Part shown: positions 16,712 through 25,343 of the stretch, piece by piece
Layout: each line of letters opens with the position of its first letter
Numbering within the stretch: the first letter of the stretch is position 1
NCBI RefSeq assembly: GCF_001262495.1
Contig: NZ_LGYE01000004.1
Coordinates: 124,001 to 188,000, forward strand
Origin: Microbacterium sp. GCS4
GTDB lineage: Bacteria; Actinomycetota; Actinomycetes; Actinomycetales; Microbacteriaceae
DNA: 64,000 nt
Reading direction: 5' to 3'
Notes under the pieces: generated by a model
The model's database searches: none
Told to the model about the DNA's origin: nothing
The model's input: the letters and a program-made list of their open reading frames with translations, nothing else
Made by a program: the position numbers and the translations under genes

Positions 16712-17652
16712 ATGTACTCCTTCCGCGTGCCTGTGACCATTGGAGGCGCTCGACCTGACACCGACGACGACACGCTCGTGCTCGTCGAGTCACCTGAGGA
16801 ACGCGTCTGGATCCAAGCGTCCGGACCCCTCAAGAACGCGACGCGAGCGACTTTCCAGGCTCTGGCTACGCGACGTACTTTGCCGCAGAGGCACGGGCCA
16901 CAGAGCTGTGCGCCGTGCTCCGCCTCGCGTCACTGCGCGCGGGCTTGTCGGTCGATTTCATGGAACGTCAGTCGTTCAGCGCTCTGAGCGAGCATGCCTT
17001 GGTCGCCGTGAACGACACCGTCCCCCAGAACGTCCGCGTCATCAACGAGCGCGCCGGTGTCCAGGTCCACCTGTCTGGAGAAGAACTCGTCACCTTCACA
17101 ATCAGCGCCGAAATGGATGTGCTCAGCCCGCCGACGAACATCGTGGACCGCTTCGCCGATGCCCTCCGCGACGCCGTGCCGTCGCACCATGCACACCTGG
17201 CATTCGACCTGCTCAATCAGACGAGCCGTGCTCAGGGATCAGATTCGCTGCTGCTCACACTGGTGTCAGCCATCGAAGCGCTGGTGGTCCCCACCAAGGT
17301 CTCTGACAGTGAGCGAGAACTCATCGCGCTCCTTACTCAACAAGTGGAGAAGTCGGAGGTCGTGCGAGATCCTGAGCGACGAGCAGCGCTCGCGAGCCGC
17401 GTGCGAGGACTCCGAAACGACTCGATCCGAGCGGGCGCGAAGCGGTTGATCCAACGACTAGAACCCCGCGAGTACGGAGGGACCACGGCCACCAAGTTCT
17501 TCGACCGCGTATACGACTTGCGGAGCCGGCTCTCACACGGCGACGGTCCATCTTGGCGGGATGTGGAAGACATCGTCAGCGAGCTCAGGCGATTTACATT
17601 GGATCTCATCGAGCTCGATTTCACGTCACCTACCTGGACCGACGGGACCTGA
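16712..17652 (+). pseudogene. Frameshifted HEPN-type protein
   Basis: The first frame, MYSFRVPVTIGGARPDTDDD to PLKNATRA, is continued in the -1 frame by SDFPGSGYATYFAAEARATE and on to LDFTSPTWTDGT. The shift point is near 16835-16850. A repaired protein would be about 313 residues. Its last third holds DLRSRLSHGDG, which fits the R-x4-H motif of HEPN domains, and the surrounding helices (LLLTLVSAIEALVVP) match HEPN-like folds found in abortive-infection and surveillance proteins. An internal GTG at 16915 could still make a 245-residue C-terminal fragment that retains the motif. Function is inferred from the motif only. Confidence 0.6.
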
Positions 17653-17725
17653 AACGAGCCCAAGCGCGCCACGGAACGCGGCCTTCGCCGGCAGGGCTGG
17701 AATCACCCACGAGCTGAGTCAACGA

Positions 17726-17759
17726 AAGCCCCGGTCAGAAGTTGCTCTGACCGGGGCTT
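17726..17759. terminator. 14-bp stem terminator-like hairpin
   Basis: AAGCCCCGGTCAGA and its complement flank a 6-base loop, about 70 bases after the HEPN gene and 46 bases from the tRNA-Leu 3' end. It may stop transcription from both sides. Confidence 0.7.
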
Positions 17760-17805
17760 CCAATTTGCTAACAGATTGGCCTGTATTTCCTAACACGGCC
17801 CGCTG

Positions 17806-17888
17806 TGCGCGAGGGGGGACTTGAACCCCCACGTCCATAAGGACACTGGCACCTGAAGCCAGCGCGTCTACCATTCCGCCACTCGCGC
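17806..17888 (-). tRNA. tRNA-Leu (anticodon CAG)
   Basis: On the minus strand the gene begins GCGCGAGTGGCGG, has the anticodon stem-loop CTGGC-TTCAGGT-GCCAG with CAG in the loop, a long variable arm, the T-arm with GGTTCAAGTCC, and closes with CTCGCGC plus discriminator A. CCA is not encoded. The long variable arm is expected for a class II tRNA. Confidence 0.95.
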
Positions 17889-18079
17889 GAGTCGTCTCGT
17901 TCCGAAGAACTCAACTTCCCAAGGCTATCACGCGTTCGAGCCACCCGAAAACCGCGGCGACGGCGGCCCGACCGGCCCCGGATCCGCACGGAAATAAGCC
18001 GACGAAGAGCCTCGGGCGGGCGATCACCCAGGTCACCTGGCTACGATGTACCCACCAGTTGGCATGCCAGAGGAGCCCA

Positions 18080-18802
18080 GTGGGACTACTTGACAGCTTT
18101 GAGAAGGGTCTCGAGCGCGCTGTGAACAGCGCCTTCGCGAAGACCTTCCGCAGCGGCATCCAGCCTGTGGAGATCGCTTCGGCGCTCCGACGTGAAGCCG
18201 ACACGAAGGCGGCCGTCGTGAGCCGCGACCGCATCATCGCGCCCAACAACTACGTCGTGCGCCTCAGCGCCGACGACTACGAGCGGATGCAGGGACTCGG
18301 CGGTGCGCTGACCGACGAGCTGCACGCGCTCCTCACGAAGCACGCGAAGTCGCAGGGGTACAGCTTCGCCGGCCCGCTGGCGATCGCGCTGGAAGCCGAC
18401 GACATCGCGACCGGGACCGTGCGCGTGAGCTCGGGCACGGTCGAGGGCCGTGTGAACTGGCAGGCCGTGATCGACGTCGACGGTCGCCGCCACCCGCTCA
18501 CGCGTGCGCGCACCGTGATCGGCCGCGGCACGGACGCCGACATCACGATCGCGGATGCCGGATCGAGCCGCAAGCACGTCGAGATCCTCTGGGACGGCGA
18601 GCGCGCCATGATGCGCGACCTGGGCTCCACGAACGGGACGAAGGTCAACGGCGCGAAGGTGCGCGAGGCCGGCCTCCCCACCGACACCACCCTCACGATC
18701 GGCCGCACCGATCTGATCTTCCGCATCGTCCCCGTCGCCACGCCCTCGCGCCCCCCGCGTCCGCGCGACGACGACGCGACCCGCGCGTTCGGAGCGATCT
18801 GA
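18080..18802 (+). CDS. fhaA: FhaA: DUF3662 and FHA domain protein
   Basis: The GTG at 18080 (AGGAG just upstream) starts a 240-residue protein beginning VGLLDSFEKGLERAVNSAFA. The N-terminal ~120 residues are the DUF3662 domain (FRSGIQPVEIASALRREADT). The C-terminal FHA domain has the phosphothreonine-binding signature RTVIGRGTDADITI, SSRKH and GSTNGT. In mycobacteria FhaA binds phosphorylated MviN and the kinase PknB and tunes peptidoglycan synthesis. It heads the fhaA-fhaB-pstP-rodA-pbpA-pknA-pknB run. Confidence 0.93.
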   Translation: MGLLDSFEKGLERAVNSAFAKTFRSGIQPVEIASALRREADTKAAVVSRDRIIAPNNYVVRLSADDYERMQGLGGALTDELHALLTKHAKSQGYSFAGPLAIALEADDIATGTVRVSSGTVEGRVNWQAVIDVDGRRHPLTRARTVIGRGTDADITIADAGSSRKHVEILWDGERAMMRDLGSTNGTKVNGAKVREAGLPTDTTLTIGRTDLIFRIVPVATPSRPPRPRDDDATRAFGAI

Positions 18803-19326
18803 TGACGACCCCCAGTGAGCTCGTCCTCCTCCTCATGCGCATCGGCTTCCTGGTGCTGCTGTGGTTCTTCGTGTTCGGCGTCGTGTACTCGCTGCGCGCC
18901 GACCTGTTCGGCATGAAGGTGCGCAAGCTCCCCGCCGAAGGCGACGCCGCTGCCGCATCCCCCACCACTCCCCCGGCCCCCGCGAAGCGCCCCGCATCGT
19001 CGAAGGCGAGCACGGGACCGGCGACGATCGCGACCGCCAAGCGCCTCGTGATCACCTCGGGGCCGAAGGCCGGACTCGAACTGCCCCTCGGCACCGACAT
19101 CCTCACGATCGGCCGCTCCAGCGAGTCGGCCCTGGTGATCCGCGACGACTACACGTCCAGCCACCATGCGCGCCTGCTGCTGCGCGGCGACGCCTGGGCG
19201 ATCCAGGACCTCGACTCGACCAACGGCACGTTCGTCGCCGGCAACCGCGTCACGGGCGGTCCCGTCGCCCTCGGACTCGGCGTTCCCATCAAGGTGGGCG
19301 CCACGACCTTCGAGCTGCGAGCCTGA
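18802..19326 (+). CDS. fhaB: FhaB: membrane-anchored FHA protein
   Basis: The 174-residue protein has an N-terminal membrane segment (LVLLLMRIGFLVLLWFFVFG), an Ala/Pro/Lys linker and a C-terminal FHA domain (LTIGRSSESALVI, SSHHAR, DSTNGTFVAGNRV). Its ATG overlaps the fhaA stop by one base (TGATG). FhaB (FipA in mycobacteria) links Ser/Thr-kinase signalling to the division machinery. Confidence 0.93.
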   Translation: MTTPSELVLLLMRIGFLVLLWFFVFGVVYSLRADLFGMKVRKLPAEGDAAAASPTTPPAPAKRPASSKASTGPATIATAKRLVITSGPKAGLELPLGTDILTIGRSSESALVIRDDYTSSHHARLLLRGDAWAIQDLDSTNGTFVAGNRVTGGPVALGLGVPIKVGATTFELRA

Positions 19327-19333
19327 CCCGGGC

Positions 19334-20629
19334 ATGGTCTTCGAAGGCTCGAGCGTCGCGATCTCCCACACCGGGAAGGTCCGCTCCAACAACCAGGACT
19401 CCGGGTACTCCGGGGCCAACCTGTTCGTCGTCGCCGACGGCATGGGCGGCCACGCGGGCGGCGACGTCGCCTCGAGCATCGCGATCTCACGCATGCAGCC
19501 GCTCGATCAGCCCTACACGTCGACCGAGGACGCACAGGCCTCGCTGCAGGCCGCCGCGACCACGGCCGCAGGCGACCTGATCCGCGCCGCGAAGGACCGC
19601 CCGGAGCTCGCGGGACTCGGCACCACGCTGAGCGCGATCATCATGGTCGACGACTTCGCGGTGATCGGGCACATCGGCGACTCGCGCATCTACCTCTATC
19701 GCGACGACGCGCTCACCCAGATCACGGCCGACCACACCTTCGTGCAGCGTCTGGTCGACTCGGGACGCATCACCCCCGAAGAGGCGCGGTACCACCCGCG
19801 GCGCTCCGTGCTGATGCGCGTGCTCAGCGACATGGACTCCGACCCCGAGCTCGACATGTTCGTGATGCACACGCAGCCCGGCGACCGCTGGCTGCTGTGC
19901 TCCGACGGGCTCTCCGGCGTCGTCGACGAGGACCACATCCTCAAGGCGATGCGCCTCGGTCTCGCGCCGGGCCGCACGGCCGACAACCTCCTCAAGCAGG
20001 CCCTCGACGGCGGCGCGCCCGACAACGTCACGATCGTGCTGGTCGACGTGGGCGGTCAGCACGCCATGCACTCCGGCACCGCGACGATCGTCGGCTCGGC
20101 GTCGAACCCCGCGAACATCACGGTCCCTCCCGTGCGAGCCCCGCGCAGCAGCTGGCTGCACCCGGTGCGCCAGGCCGCGAACGACCCCAGCCACTTCGAG
20201 CCCTCCTCGGAATACCTCGAGGAGCTCATCGAGGAGGACCGCCGTCGCGCCAAGCGCCGCCGTCTCGGCTGGATCGCCGGGATGCTGGTGGTGCTCGCGA
20301 TGCTCGCCTTCGCGGCGTTCGCCGCCTACAGCTGGACGCAGACGCGCTACTTCGTCGGAGCCGATGAGGACAGCGTGGTGATCTACCAGGGCGTGCAGCA
20401 GAACATCGGGCCGATCACACTGTCGACTCCCATCGAGGACACCGACATCCTGCTCGCGAACCTCCCGCCGTATCAGCGCGACTCCGTCGAGCGCACGATC
20501 ACCGCGCGGTCGCTCTCCGACGCGCAGGCCATCGTCGCGCGCCTGCAGGCGGGCGCCGACCGCGTCACCGGCGAGACGCCGCTGCCCACCCCCGTGCCGA
20601 CCCCGACCGAGACGGAGGGTGCAGGATGA
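19334..20629 (+). CDS. pstP: PP2C Ser/Thr phosphatase PstP
   Basis: The ATG at 19334 gives a 431-residue protein. The PP2C core shows all metal and phosphate motifs: RSNNQD, VADGMGGHAGG, GLGTTLS, IGHIGDSRIYLYR, LLCSDGLSG and DNVTIVLVDV. A single membrane span (MLVVLAMLAFAAFAAYSW) near residue 320 leads to a short extracytoplasmic tail ending in Pro/Thr-rich sequence. It reverses phosphorylation by PknA and PknB, encoded downstream in the same operon. Confidence 0.95.
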   Translation: MVFEGSSVAISHTGKVRSNNQDSGYSGANLFVVADGMGGHAGGDVASSIAISRMQPLDQPYTSTEDAQASLQAAATTAAGDLIRAAKDRPELAGLGTTLSAIIMVDDFAVIGHIGDSRIYLYRDDALTQITADHTFVQRLVDSGRITPEEARYHPRRSVLMRVLSDMDSDPELDMFVMHTQPGDRWLLCSDGLSGVVDEDHILKAMRLGLAPGRTADNLLKQALDGGAPDNVTIVLVDVGGQHAMHSGTATIVGSASNPANITVPPVRAPRSSWLHPVRQAANDPSHFEPSSEYLEELIEEDRRRAKRRRLGWIAGMLVVLAMLAFAAFAAYSWTQTRYFVGADEDSVVIYQGVQQNIGPITLSTPIEDTDILLANLPPYQRDSVERTITARSLSDAQAIVARLQAGADRVTGETPLPTPVPTPTETEGAG

Positions 20630-22011
20630 GCAGCGACGTCCAGGCCGACACCACCGTCATCAAGGCGCTGCGGACGCTGCGTCTGCCGCAGACCCAGCGC
20701 AACCGCGAGTTCTGGCTGCTGCTGTTCGCGGTCGTGATCAGCGGCTCGGCCCTGGCGCTGACCCAGCTCGGCGCCCTCGGCCTGATCGACCCCATGATCC
20801 TCGCGATCGGCGGCGGCCTCGCCGTGCTGGCGTTCGCCCTGCACTTCGTGCTGCGGATCGTCGCCTCGAACGCCGACCCGTTCGTGCTGCCGATCGCCAC
20901 CCTGCTCACGGGTCTCGGCATCTCGATGATCTACCGCATCGACATCGCCAAGGCCCTCACCGGCTGGGACGCCTACTCGACCAAGCAGCTGGCGTGGACG
21001 GCCATCTCCCTCGCCGGCGCGATCACCATGGTGATCATGCTGCGCAACTACCGCGTGCTGTTCCGGTACACGTACATCTTCGGCCTCTCCGGCATCCTGC
21101 TCCTGCTTCTGCCGTTCGTCCCGGGCCTGCGCATCCCCGACGCGAACGCCCAGGTGTGGGTCTCCCTCGGCGGCATGTTCGCCTTCCAGCCCGGTGAGCT
21201 CGCCAAGATCTGCCTCGCGATCTTCTTCGCCGGGTACCTGGTGCGCACGCGCGAGAGCCTGACGTCCGTCGGCACGCGGTTCCTCGGCATCACCTGGCCG
21301 CGCATGCGCGAGCTGGGCCCCGTCCTCGTGGTGTGGGCGATCTCGCTCGGCATCATCGTGATCCAGCGCGACCTCGGCACCGGAACCCTCATCTTCGGCA
21401 TGTTCGTCGCGATGCTGTACGTCGCGACGGGCAAGACCAGCTGGGTGCTGATCGGCCTCGCGCTCGTCGCGGCCGGGGTCGCGGTGGCGACGCAGATCCT
21501 CAGCTACGTGCAGGGTCGCTTCACGAACTGGCTGTTCCTGTTCGACCCCGACAAGGTCGACCCCGCCGGCGCCGGCTTCCAGCCGATGCAGGGCCTGTTC
21601 GGTCTCGCGCACGGCGGCCTGCTCGGCACCGGATGGGGACAGGGGCGCCCCGACGTGACGCCGCTCGCGCACAGCGACTACATCATCACGAGCCTCGGCG
21701 AGGAGATCGGCCTGATCGGCCTGTTCGCCGTGCTCTGCCTGTACATGGTGTTCATCAGCCGCGGCATCCGCATCGGCCTCGCCGGTCAGGACGACTTCGG
21801 CAAGCTGCTCGCGACGGGGCTCGCGTTCACGATCGCCCTGCAGGTGTTCATCATGGTCGGCGGCGTGACGCGGATCATCCCCCTGACCGGTCTCACGACC
21901 CCGTTCCTCGCCGCCGGAGGCTCCTCGCTCGTGGCCAACTGGCTCATCGTCGCGATCCTGCTGCGCATCTCCGACGGCGTCCGCAGCCAGCCGAGGGCGG
22001 TGATCGGCTGA
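20626..22011 (+). CDS. rodA: RodA/FtsW/SpoVE-family peptidoglycan polymerase
   Basis: The 461-residue polytopic protein has about 12 membrane segments and the SEDS-family stretch FQPGELAKICLAIFFAGYLV, then QRDLGTGTLIFGMFVAMLYV and a C-terminal PLTGLTTPFLAAGGSSLVAN. SEDS proteins polymerise glycan strands with a partner class B penicillin-binding protein, here PbpA. Its ATG overlaps the pstP stop by 4 bases. Confidence 0.95.
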   Translation: MSSDVQADTTVIKALRTLRLPQTQRNREFWLLLFAVVISGSALALTQLGALGLIDPMILAIGGGLAVLAFALHFVLRIVASNADPFVLPIATLLTGLGISMIYRIDIAKALTGWDAYSTKQLAWTAISLAGAITMVIMLRNYRVLFRYTYIFGLSGILLLLLPFVPGLRIPDANAQVWVSLGGMFAFQPGELAKICLAIFFAGYLVRTRESLTSVGTRFLGITWPRMRELGPVLVVWAISLGIIVIQRDLGTGTLIFGMFVAMLYVATGKTSWVLIGLALVAAGVAVATQILSYVQGRFTNWLFLFDPDKVDPAGAGFQPMQGLFGLAHGGLLGTGWGQGRPDVTPLAHSDYIITSLGEEIGLIGLFAVLCLYMVFISRGIRIGLAGQDDFGKLLATGLAFTIALQVFIMVGGVTRIIPLTGLTTPFLAAGGSSLVANWLIVAILLRISDGVRSQPRAVIG

Positions 22012-22028
22012 TGTCCGTGATGTCGACG

Positions 22029-22060
22029 CGTTTCGGCTCGCTTCGCTCGCTCAACGACCG
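22029..22060. repeat. Possible dispersed intergenic repeat in rodA-pbpA gap
   Basis: A 32-base stretch of the form GTTTCGGCTCGC-TTCGCTCGC-TCAACGACC lies in the unusual 88-base gap between rodA and pbpA. It resembles short intergenic repeats I associate with Microbacterium-type genomes, often ending CGCTCAACGACC. Only this copy is recognised in the window. Confidence 0.4.
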
Positions 22061-22099
22061 GGTGGACGTTCACGCGCGCAACGATGGGAGGGGCGTCGC

Positions 22100-23554
22100 A
22101 TGACCAAAGAGCTCCGCCGTCTCAGCATCGTGATGCTGTTCATGTTCATCTCGCTGTTCGCCGCGACCAGCTGGATCCAGGTCGTCGAGGCCGACAGCCT
22201 CGCGCAGAACCAGAACAACCGCCGCACGCTGTACGACAGCTACGAGATCCAGCGCGGGTCGATCATCGTCGACGGCGTCCCGATCGTGTCGTCCACACCG
22301 TCGTCCGACCGGTATCAGTTCCAGCGCGTCTACACCGACGGCGCGATGTGGGAGCCCGTGACCGGGTACTTCAACCCCGCCCTGCAGTCGGCAACCGGCA
22401 TCGAGCGCGCCCTCAACGCCGACCTCTCGGGCACGGGCTCCACAGCGTTCTTCGCCGAGATCGAGCGCATCCTCTCCGGCCAGCCGCAGACCGGCTTCGG
22501 CGTCGAGCTCTCGCTCGACACGGCGGCGCAGCAGGCGGCCTACGACGCGCTCCAGGGCCTCCAGGGCGCGGTCGTCGCGATCGAGCCGAGCACCGGCCGC
22601 ATCCTCGCGATGGTGTCCACGCCCGGGTTCGACACGAACACCCTGGCCACCCACGACGCGGATGCCGCGAACGCGGCCTACGACCAGCTCGTCGCCGACC
22701 CCCTGAAGCCCCTGTCGAACCGCGCGATCGCGGGAGACCTGAACCCTCCCGGCTCGACGTTCAAGCTCATCGTCGCGGCGGCCGCCTACGAGTCCGGCGA
22801 CTACACGCCCGACTCGACGCTGCCCAACCCGGCGCGCTATCAGCTGCCGCAATCCGACAACACCGTGGCGAACGCCTGGGGCGGCACGTGCGGGCCCGGC
22901 GACACGGTCACGATCGCCGAGGCGATCCGCCTCAGCTGCAACATCCCGATGGCGGAGCTCGCGGTGCAGCTCGGCGACGACGCGATCCGCGAGATGGCCG
23001 AGAAGTTCGGGTTCAACCAGAGTTTCTCGACACCCCTCGAGTCGACTCCGTCGAGCTACCCCCGGGGGCTGAACGACCCGCAGACCGCGCTCAGCGGATT
23101 CGGCCAGGGCCAGGTCACGGCCACTCCCCTGCAGATCGCGATGCTGTCGGCCGGGATCGCGAACGACGGCGTCGTGATGAACCCGCGGCTCGTCGACACG
23201 GTGATCGGCAACGACCTGTCGGTGATCCGCTCATACGACGACACCGAGTTCGGTCGCGCGCTCGACGCGACGGTCGCCGATCAGGTGACGGCATCCATGG
23301 TCGCGAGCGTCTCAACGGGCGCTGCTCAGGGTGCAAGAATAGACGGGGTCGATGTGGCGGGAAAGACCGGCACCACGGAGAACGGCAGCAAGCCGTACAC
23401 GCTGTGGTTCACCGGTTTCGCACCCGCGGACGACCCGCAGGTCGCAGTAGCGGTCCTCGTCGAAGACGGCGGAGGAAAAGGGCAATCGGGATCCGGCGAC
23501 ACCATCGCCGCTCCGATTGCGAAGAAGGTCATAGAGGCGGTGCTGGGCAGATGA
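22100..23554 (+). CDS. pbpA: PbpA: class B penicillin-binding protein (transpeptidase)
   Basis: The 484-residue protein has an N-terminal membrane anchor (IVMLFMFISLFAATSWIQVV), a PBP dimer-like region and a transpeptidase domain with the three active-site motifs: STFK (nucleophile Ser, about residue 219), SCN and KTGT. It cross-links peptidoglycan as RodA's partner. GGGAGGGG precedes the ATG at 22100. The stop overlaps the next start by 4 bases. Confidence 0.95.
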   Translation: MTKELRRLSIVMLFMFISLFAATSWIQVVEADSLAQNQNNRRTLYDSYEIQRGSIIVDGVPIVSSTPSSDRYQFQRVYTDGAMWEPVTGYFNPALQSATGIERALNADLSGTGSTAFFAEIERILSGQPQTGFGVELSLDTAAQQAAYDALQGLQGAVVAIEPSTGRILAMVSTPGFDTNTLATHDADAANAAYDQLVADPLKPLSNRAIAGDLNPPGSTFKLIVAAAAYESGDYTPDSTLPNPARYQLPQSDNTVANAWGGTCGPGDTVTIAEAIRLSCNIPMAELAVQLGDDAIREMAEKFGFNQSFSTPLESTPSSYPRGLNDPQTALSGFGQGQVTATPLQIAMLSAGIANDGVVMNPRLVDTVIGNDLSVIRSYDDTEFGRALDATVADQVTASMVASVSTGAAQGARIDGVDVAGKTGTTENGSKPYTLWFTGFAPADDPQVAVAVLVEDGGGKGQSGSGDTIAAPIAKKVIEAVLGR

Positions 23555-25284
23555 GACCGACGCAGGGTGTGTCGTTCGGTGGTCGCTACGAGCTGCAGTC
23601 GCGAATCGCGATCGGCGGCATGGGCGAGGTGTGGGAGGCGACGGATCACGTCATCGGACGCACCGTCGCGATCAAGATCCTCAAGGACGAGTACATGGGG
23701 GACCCCGGGTTCCTCGAGCGTTTCCGTGCGGAGGCACGGCACGCGGCGCTCGTGAACCACGAGGGCATCGCCAGCGTGTTCGACTACGGCGAGGAGAACG
23801 GCAGCGCCTACCTCGTCATGGAGCTCGTGCCCGGCGAGGCGCTCTCGACGATCCTCGAGCGCGACGGCTCACTGAGCGCCGACAAGACGCTCGACATCGT
23901 GGCCCAGACGGCTTCGGCGCTCCAGGCCGCGCACGCCGCCGGTCTGGTGCATCGCGACATCAAGCCGGGCAACCTGCTGATCACTCCCGACGGCCGCGTC
24001 AAGATCACCGACTTCGGCATCGCGCGCATCGCCGACCAGGTTCCTCTGACCGCCACCGGTCAGGTCATGGGCACGGTGCAGTACCTGTCGCCCGAGCAGG
24101 CCTCCGGTCACCCGGCGTCCCCCGCGACCGACACGTACTCGCTCGGGATCGTCGCCTACGAGTGCCTTGCAGGCAAGCGTCCCTTCACGGGCGAGTCGCA
24201 GGTCGCGATCGCGATGGCTCAGATCAACGAGCAGCCCCCGCCGCTGCCGCCGACCGTGCCGATCCCGGTGCAGAACCTCGTGATGGCGATGATCGCCAAG
24301 AAGCCGGCCGATCGACCGTCGTCCGCGGCGACCGTCGCCCGCGCGGCGCAGGCGCTGCGCCGCGGCGACCTGAACTCCGCCGCGATCGCCGTTCCCGCCA
24401 TCGCGAACGGCGGGGTGGCCGGCGACGACGCGACGCGTCTGCTCACGGCCTCCGGCGACGACGGCGCCACGCGCGTGCTGCCGACCACGGCGCAGCTCGC
24501 GACCGAGGAAGCCGCCGAGGACGCGACCGAGAAGAAGAAGCGCAGCCGTTGGACGTGGCCGCTCATCGCGCTGATCGCGCTGCTGGTGATCGTGCTGGTC
24601 GGCACCATCTGGGCTCTCACGAACCCGGGCGGCGACGCTGATCCGACGCCCAAGCCGACCACGACCAGCGCGTCCCCCACTCCGACCCCCACCCCCACCC
24701 CGACCCCGACCGCCGAGATGGTCGACGTCGACGGGCTCGGGCTCGTGGGGATGCAGTGCGAGGCCGCCCGCAGCGCCGCGACCAACGCCGGCCTCCAGGC
24801 CGAGTGCGTCGTCGGGAACACGGTGGCGCCGAACGCCGACCAGGTCGGGACCGTCGAGTCGGTCCAGCCCGGCGGCAACGTGCCCGAGGGCACCTCGATC
24901 GTCCTCACCACCTACAAGGAGAGGGCGCAGGTCGGGAAGCCCACCGGTACTCCGACGATCGCCGGCACGGCGACCACGGGCGTGGCGGTCACGCTGAACT
25001 GGCCGAGCTTCGAATGCCCCTCGGGGACGGGCGCTCGCTCGTCGTTCGAGGTCACCCTCACGAACGCGACGTTCTCGGGCGGCAACGCCGGCGAGTCGAT
25101 CCGCAGCTTCGGACCGAGCGTCCTTTCGACGCAGATCATCCCGGGCACGGCCGGCCAGTCGATCACCGCCACGTACCGCGTGTTCTGCGGCAGCGACATG
25201 CCCTCGCAGCAGTCGGACGCCATGGCGCCGGTGCTGATCCTCCCCGCGGCCGGTGACGGCGGCGGCGAGGACACAGGCGATTAG
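23551..25284 (+). CDS. pknA: PknA-like Ser/Thr protein kinase with one PASTA-like domain
   Basis: The 577-residue protein starts at ATG 23551. The kinase domain (residues about 12-280) has IGGMGEVW, AIKIL, VHRDIKPGNLL, ITDFGIARI and a GTVQYLSPEQ activation segment, so it is a complete active kinase. A membrane span (WPLIALIALLVIVLVGTIWA) near residue 335 is followed by a Thr/Pro repeat linker and one PASTA-like domain (VDVDGLGLVGMQCEAARSAA onward), then a beta-rich tail. Mycobacterial PknA lacks PASTA, so this copy is extended. It phosphorylates division and wall-synthesis proteins. Confidence 0.93.
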   Translation: MRPTQGVSFGGRYELQSRIAIGGMGEVWEATDHVIGRTVAIKILKDEYMGDPGFLERFRAEARHAALVNHEGIASVFDYGEENGSAYLVMELVPGEALSTILERDGSLSADKTLDIVAQTASALQAAHAAGLVHRDIKPGNLLITPDGRVKITDFGIARIADQVPLTATGQVMGTVQYLSPEQASGHPASPATDTYSLGIVAYECLAGKRPFTGESQVAIAMAQINEQPPPLPPTVPIPVQNLVMAMIAKKPADRPSSAATVARAAQALRRGDLNSAAIAVPAIANGGVAGDDATRLLTASGDDGATRVLPTTAQLATEEAAEDATEKKKRSRWTWPLIALIALLVIVLVGTIWALTNPGGDADPTPKPTTTSASPTPTPTPTPTPTAEMVDVDGLGLVGMQCEAARSAATNAGLQAECVVGNTVAPNADQVGTVESVQPGGNVPEGTSIVLTTYKERAQVGKPTGTPTIAGTATTGVAVTLNWPSFECPSGTGARSSFEVTLTNATFSGGNAGESIRSFGPSVLSTQIIPGTAGQSITATYRVFCGSDMPSQQSDAMAPVLILPAAGDGGGEDTGD

Positions 25285-25343
25285 GGGTTCCACGCCGTAG
25301 GCTGAGGTTCTCATCAGGTCAGGTCGTTCCAGGGGGTCAGTAC

